From assembly GCA_002256685.1 (NCBI GenBank), contig NQJH01000037.1, forward strand, positions 1 through 9,563: 9,563 nucleotides of DNA. The letters run 5' to 3'. This DNA is from Methylococcaceae bacterium NSP1-2 (GTDB lineage: Bacteria; Pseudomonadota; Gammaproteobacteria; Methylococcales; Methylomonadaceae). Below, piece after piece: positions 6,522 to 9,563 of this stretch (positions are counted from its first letter, which is position 1; every line of letters starts with the position of its first letter). The position numbers and the translations under genes are program-made. The notes below the pieces were generated by a model that saw only the letters and a list, made by a program, of their open reading frames with translations, had not been told where the DNA came from and searched no databases.

Positions 6522-8300
6522 ATGAGTTATAAAATCATAGAACACGAATACGATGTCATCGTCGTCGGTGCAGGTGGTGCTGGTTTACGCGCTACGCTAG
6601 GGATGGCAGAACGCGGCTTAAAAACGGCTTGTTTATCTAAAGTTTTTCCGACTCGCAGTCATACTGTCGCCGCGCAAGGTGGTATCAGTGCCGCCCTCGG
6701 CAACATGGGTGAAGATGATTGGCGGTATCATTTTTATGACACCGTCAAAGGTTCAGACTGGTTAGGCGATCAAGACGCAATTGAATATATGTGCCGCGAA
6801 GCCATGAACGCGGTGATTGAATTAGAACATTACGGCGTACCGTTCTCGCGTACCGAAGACGGAAAAATCTATCAACGTGCCTTTGGTGGCATGACCACGC
6901 ATTACGGCGCAGGCACAGCGCAACGCACTTGCGCGGCGGCGGATAAAACAGGTCACGCCATTCTGCACACTTTATATCAACAATCTATAAAACATAACGC
7001 TGAGTTTTTTGTCGAATACATCGTGCTGGATTTAATCATGCAGGACGGCGAATGTCGGGGCGTATTGGCGTGGTGTTTAGACGATGGTTCAATACACTTA
7101 TTTAAGGCTCACGTCACCGTATTAGCGACAGGCGGTTATGGACGGACTTATTTTTCCTGTACTTCTGCACACACCGTCACAGGTGATGGTAATGCAATGG
7201 TATTACGCGCGGGTCTGCCATTACAAGACATGGAATTTATTCAATTTCATCCGACAGGTATTTATGGCGCAGGTTGTTTAATCACCGAAGGTGTCAGAGG
7301 GGAGGGCGGTTATTTAACTAACTCCGAAGGCGAACGTTTTATGGAACGCTACGCACCTTCTGCCAAAGATTTAGCCTCGCGTGATGTGGTCAGTCGCGCC
7401 ATGACCATCGAAATTAATGAAGGGCGCGGTGTCGGTAAGTTGAAAGATCACATCTACCTACACTTAGAACACCTAGATGCTGCCATGATTCATGAGCGGC
7501 TACCGGGTATTGCTGAACTGTCGCGCATTTTTGCCAATGTCGATGTGACCAAACAACCCATACCCGTACTGCCCACCGCACATTACAACATGGGGGGTAT
7601 ACCAACTAACTACAGAGCTGAAGTCGTTACGTTAGACGGTGATGATCCTGATAGAGTCGTGACGGGTTTAATGGCAATAGGCGAAGCGGCGTGTGTTTCG
7701 GTACATGGTGCGAATCGTTTAGGCTCAAACTCCTTGCTGGATTTAGTGGTATTTGGACGTTCTGCGGCTATTCGTTGTGCGGAACTTATACAGCCACACA
7801 CGCCACATAAACCCCTTGCTAAAACCGCTTGTGATGCAGCACTCACACGCTTTGATAACATTCGTAATGCTAACGGTAGTCGCAATGTGGCAGATATTCG
7901 TACCGCGATGCAAAAAACCATGCAAAGCAAAGCCGCCGTGTTTAGAACCCAAGCGACTTTGGATGAAGGTATCGCCGCAATGGCAGAAATTACCAAAACT
8001 TTTGCCGAAGTTAACGTACAGGACAAATCACTGATTTGGAATACTGATCTAGTTGAAACCCTAGAACTAGATAATCTACTCGCACAAGCCACTGTTGCTC
8101 TTAACGCTGCGGGTAATCGTCATGAAAGCCGAGGCGGACACGCTAGAGAAGATTATCCAAGCCGTGATGATAGCAACTGGATGAAGCACACACTAACGTG
8201 GCTAACGGATGAAAAAGTTGAAATCGCTTATCGTCCCGTGCATTTATACACGCTGACTGATGATGTAGAAGCGATACCGCCTAAAGAGCGGGTTTATTAA
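6522..8300 (+). CDS. sdhA: Succinate dehydrogenase flavoprotein subunit
   Basis: 592 residues (E. coli 588). The start is the ATG at 6522, two bases after the sdhD stop, with AGGT at 6513-6516 inside sdhD; a longer frame upstream would overlap sdhD by over 80 bases and add unrelated sequence. Seen: a dinucleotide-binding motif VGAGGAG (15-21) for FAD; H47 in RSHTVAAQGG, the site of covalent FAD attachment; H243 in QFHPTGIYG; R287 in ASRDVVSRAM; H354 in HYNMGGIPTN; R399 in GANRLGSNSLLDLVVFGR; and the C-terminal ESRGGHAREDYP block. All expected catalytic residues are present. It oxidises succinate to fumarate in the citric acid cycle, on the cytoplasmic face of complex II, and passes electrons to the iron-sulfur subunit SdhB. 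That partner's gene is not downstream here. Confidence 0.98.
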   Translation: MSYKIIEHEYDVIVVGAGGAGLRATLGMAERGLKTACLSKVFPTRSHTVAAQGGISAALGNMGEDDWRYHFYDTVKGSDWLGDQDAIEYMCREAMNAVIELEHYGVPFSRTEDGKIYQRAFGGMTTHYGAGTAQRTCAAADKTGHAILHTLYQQSIKHNAEFFVEYIVLDLIMQDGECRGVLAWCLDDGSIHLFKAHVTVLATGGYGRTYFSCTSAHTVTGDGNAMVLRAGLPLQDMEFIQFHPTGIYGAGCLITEGVRGEGGYLTNSEGERFMERYAPSAKDLASRDVVSRAMTIEINEGRGVGKLKDHIYLHLEHLDAAMIHERLPGIAELSRIFANVDVTKQPIPVLPTAHYNMGGIPTNYRAEVVTLDGDDPDRVVTGLMAIGEAACVSVHGANRLGSNSLLDLVVFGRSAAIRCAELIQPHTPHKPLAKTACDAALTRFDNIRNANGSRNVADIRTAMQKTMQSKAAVFRTQATLDEGIAAMAEITKTFAEVNVQDKSLIWNTDLVETLELDNLLAQATVALNAAGNRHESRGGHAREDYPSRDDSNWMKHTLTWLTDEKVEIAYRPVHLYTLTDDVEAIPPKERVY

Positions 8301-8313
8301 ACACTGATACAGG

Positions 8314-8339
8314 AGTCCAATAGCTTCAGCTATTGGACT
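8314..8339. terminator. Perfect 11-bp hairpin after sdhA
   Basis: AGTCCAATAGC, loop TTCA, GCTATTGGACT, starting 13 bases after the sdhA stop. The stem is perfect but is followed by TAAAAA rather than a T-run on the plus strand, so it is not a textbook intrinsic terminator. It may protect the sdh transcript's 3' end or act together with the adjacent hairpin. It could also be a member of a dispersed repeat family, which cannot be told from one copy. Confidence 0.55.
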
Positions 8340-8341
8340 TA

Positions 8342-8361
8342 AAAACAGCTAAGACTGTTTT
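8342..8361 (-). terminator. Likely terminator of cysN (may act in both directions)
   Basis: AAAACAG, a six-base loop, CTGTTTT: a 7-bp stem between the convergent sdhA and cysN. Read on the minus strand the stem ends in CTGTTTTT, a short T-run, 16 bases beyond the cysN stop. Read on the plus strand it ends CTGTTTTAT. The stem has only two G-C pairs, so efficiency is uncertain. Confidence 0.5.
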
Positions 8362-8377
8362 ATTCCTGCTAGAACAA

Positions 8378-8656
8378 TCAATAAATGACTTTTTGTTCTT
8401 TCAATAACGCGTAAATATCATCCAGCGATTGCTTATCAGTATCAAAAATTACCTCCGCTAAATCGGCATTGCTTTGGGTAAACAAACCAATCAAACCCGC
8501 GTTTTTAATCACGTCAATCAATAACGCCGTCGCTTCAATTTCTAATACCGTGCTAGCATGACCGTTATCAAATAAACGTCTTTCCAATTGATAAGCGATG
8601 TCGATACGCTTAGAACCTGTTAATGAGACAGCGGTAGGAACTTGGCTAAAACGTGC
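8378..8656 (-). other. Degenerate, shortened APS kinase (CysC-like) domain at the CysN C-terminus
   Basis: The last 92 residues of the cysN product follow the pattern of the CysC half of bifunctional CysNC proteins: ERAARFSQVPTAVSLTG, then IAYQLERRLFDNGHASTVL, then NAGLIGLF, then VIFDTDKQSLDDIYALLKEQ. A working APS kinase has GxxGxGKS after the LTG and about 180-200 residues. Here SKRID replaces the P-loop and the middle, which would hold APS-binding residues and the lid, is missing. The alignment is from memory of the family, not computed. Inference: the segment cannot phosphorylate APS but may still fold or serve a structural role, since the frame is open to its stop and the C-terminal strand-helix pattern is kept. 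Confidence 0.75.
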
Positions 8657-9563
8657 CGCGCGTTCGTCGCTACTGACGGGTGCTTGTACCTCATCATCAT
8701 GAATACCCGTAATCATGCCCGCGCCGACTGTGCCATTGGTTAAGCGGTCAATAATAATAAACGCGCCCGTGCCTTTGTTGGTTTTGTAAGGGTCAATCAC
8801 CACAGGTGCATTAACGGATACCGTACAAGAGCCGATTTCATTGAGTTTTAACTCTTTGGCATCGTGGTGTTCTAAGGTGTTGACATCAATACGATGATGA
8901 ATCAGGGTAATAGAACCTGACACACTGCGAGTTGCCAGTTTAATCGTATATTGTCGCCCAGCAATTAACGGCTGTTCCGTCATCCAAACCAGTGTGGCTT
9001 TAAATTTATCGGTAATAGTGGCGGGGATGGTTTGATTGCCGACCAACATATCACCACGGCTAACATCAATTTCATCTTCCAATGTGAACGTGACTGCCAT
9101 CGGTGGAAAAGCGCGTATCAAATCACCGTCATAAGTGACAATGGATTTAATTTTGCTGGATTTACCCGATGGTAATGCAGTGACGGTATCACCTTGATTA
9201 AACACACCCGATGCTACCGTACCGCAAAACCCACGAAAATCCAGATTAGGACGGTTGACATACTGCACAGGAAACCGCGCATCGACAAAATTGTGATCGT
9301 CAACAATTTGGATACTATTGAGAGCTTCCATTAACGGTTCGCCCGTAAACCAAGGCATATTCTCACTGGCATTGACCACGTTATCGCCATCTAATGCCGA
9401 CATCGGAATAAACCGAATATCGTGTAAATTCAAACTCTTAGTAAACACCAGATAATCTTGTTTGATTTGCTCAAACACGGATTCGCTGTATTTCATCAAA
9501 TCCATTTTATTAATAGCAACAATGATGTGTTGAATACCCAACAAAGACGCAATAAAGCTATGG
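8378..9563 (-). CDS. cysN: Sulfate adenylyltransferase large (GTPase) subunit CysN, 5' end beyond right edge
   Basis: About 395 codons are visible, entering from the right edge in frame as HSFIASLLGIQHIIVAINKMDL. NKMD (9500-9511) is the G4 guanine-specificity motif and SALDGDNV is the G5 region; G1-G3 lie outside the window. EF-Tu-like domains follow (QYVNRPNLDFRGFCG, DMLVGNQTIP, then the IDRLTNGTVGAGMI block that closes a normal CysN). By comparison with E. coli CysN (475 residues) roughly 145-150 N-terminal residues are missing. With CysD it makes adenosine 5'-phosphosulfate from ATP and sulfate, driven by GTP hydrolysis, the first step of sulfate assimilation. The partner cysD would be expected to the right, outside the window. 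After the normal end come about 90 extra residues resembling a degenerate CysC domain (separate entry). Confidence 0.95.
   Translation of the reverse strand, partial: HSFIASLLGIQHIIVAINKMDLMKYSESVFEQIKQDYLVFTKSLNLHDIRFIPMSALDGDNVVNASENMPWFTGEPLMEALNSIQIVDDHNFVDARFPVQYVNRPNLDFRGFCGTVASGVFNQGDTVTALPSGKSSKIKSIVTYDGDLIRAFPPMAVTFTLEDEIDVSRGDMLVGNQTIPATITDKFKATLVWMTEQPLIAGRQYTIKLATRSVSGSITLIHHRIDVNTLEHHDAKELKLNEIGSCTVSVNAPVVIDPYKTNKGTGAFIIIDRLTNGTVGAGMITGIHDDEVQAPVSSDERAARFSQVPTAVSLTGSKRIDIAYQLERRLFDNGHASTVLEIEATALLIDVIKNAGLIGLFTQSNADLAEVIFDTDKQSLDDIYALLKEQKVIY

Noticed and set aside
7610..8092. 160-codon open frame on the minus strand opposite sdhA
   Set aside because: It lies wholly antisense to a certain gene, and its translation is Ser/Ala-rich and matches nothing I recognise; it is a codon-usage shadow.
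8301..8377. Possible sdhB remnant after sdhA
   Set aside because: The 77 bases are mostly hairpins and carry no cysteine-rich ferredoxin motif in any frame.
1..9563. Mobile elements, CRISPR arrays, tRNA genes, defence or toxin-antitoxin genes
   Set aside because: No regularly spaced repeats, no transposase-like or integrase-like protein, no cloverleaf and no small paired genes were seen; nearly all of the window is ordinary coding sequence.

Overview
This is a moderately AT-rich chromosomal stretch from a proteobacterium, most likely a gammaproteobacterium. The evidence is the HflK/HflC pair, a CysN-type sulfate adenylyltransferase subunit with a Pseudomonas-like C-terminal tail, and an sdhC-sdhD-sdhA gene order. 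A sulfur- or methane-oxidising gammaproteobacterial lineage would fit the large MASE1/PAS/GAF cyclic-di-GMP protein, but the genus cannot be read from the sequence. All genes look like core or housekeeping genes. I see no transposase, phage gene, CRISPR array, tRNA or rRNA.

Left part (minus strand, 1-1555): hflK and hflC, the SPFH-domain regulators of the FtsH protease. They overlap by 11 bases and hflC runs off the left edge. hflX and hfq, which precede hflK in Escherichia coli, are absent: hflK is the first gene of its unit here. A 320-bp divergent spacer (1556-1875) separates it from the next gene and holds two inverted repeats and a tiny unproven reading frame.

Centre (plus strand, 1876-8300): a 1269-residue membrane protein with MASE1, PAS, PAS, GAF, PAS, GGDEF and EAL domains. 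After 71 bases come sdhC, sdhD and sdhA, packed with gaps of 7 and 2 bases. They encode the two haem/quinone membrane anchors and the flavoprotein of succinate dehydrogenase (respiratory complex II). The iron-sulfur subunit gene sdhB, normally next, is not here: sdhA is followed by two hairpins and a convergent gene.

Right part (minus strand, 8378-9563): the 3' two-thirds or so of cysN, the GTPase subunit of ATP sulfurylase in sulfate assimilation, running off the right edge. Its last ~90 residues look like a shrunken APS kinase (CysC) domain that has lost its P-loop.

The points most worth a second look are the degenerate CysC tail on CysN, the sdh cluster without sdhB, two departures from consensus in the EAL phosphodiesterase motifs, a cysteine cluster in the GAF domain, and the long hairpin in the divergent spacer. 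I found no clear evidence of a wholly new system.
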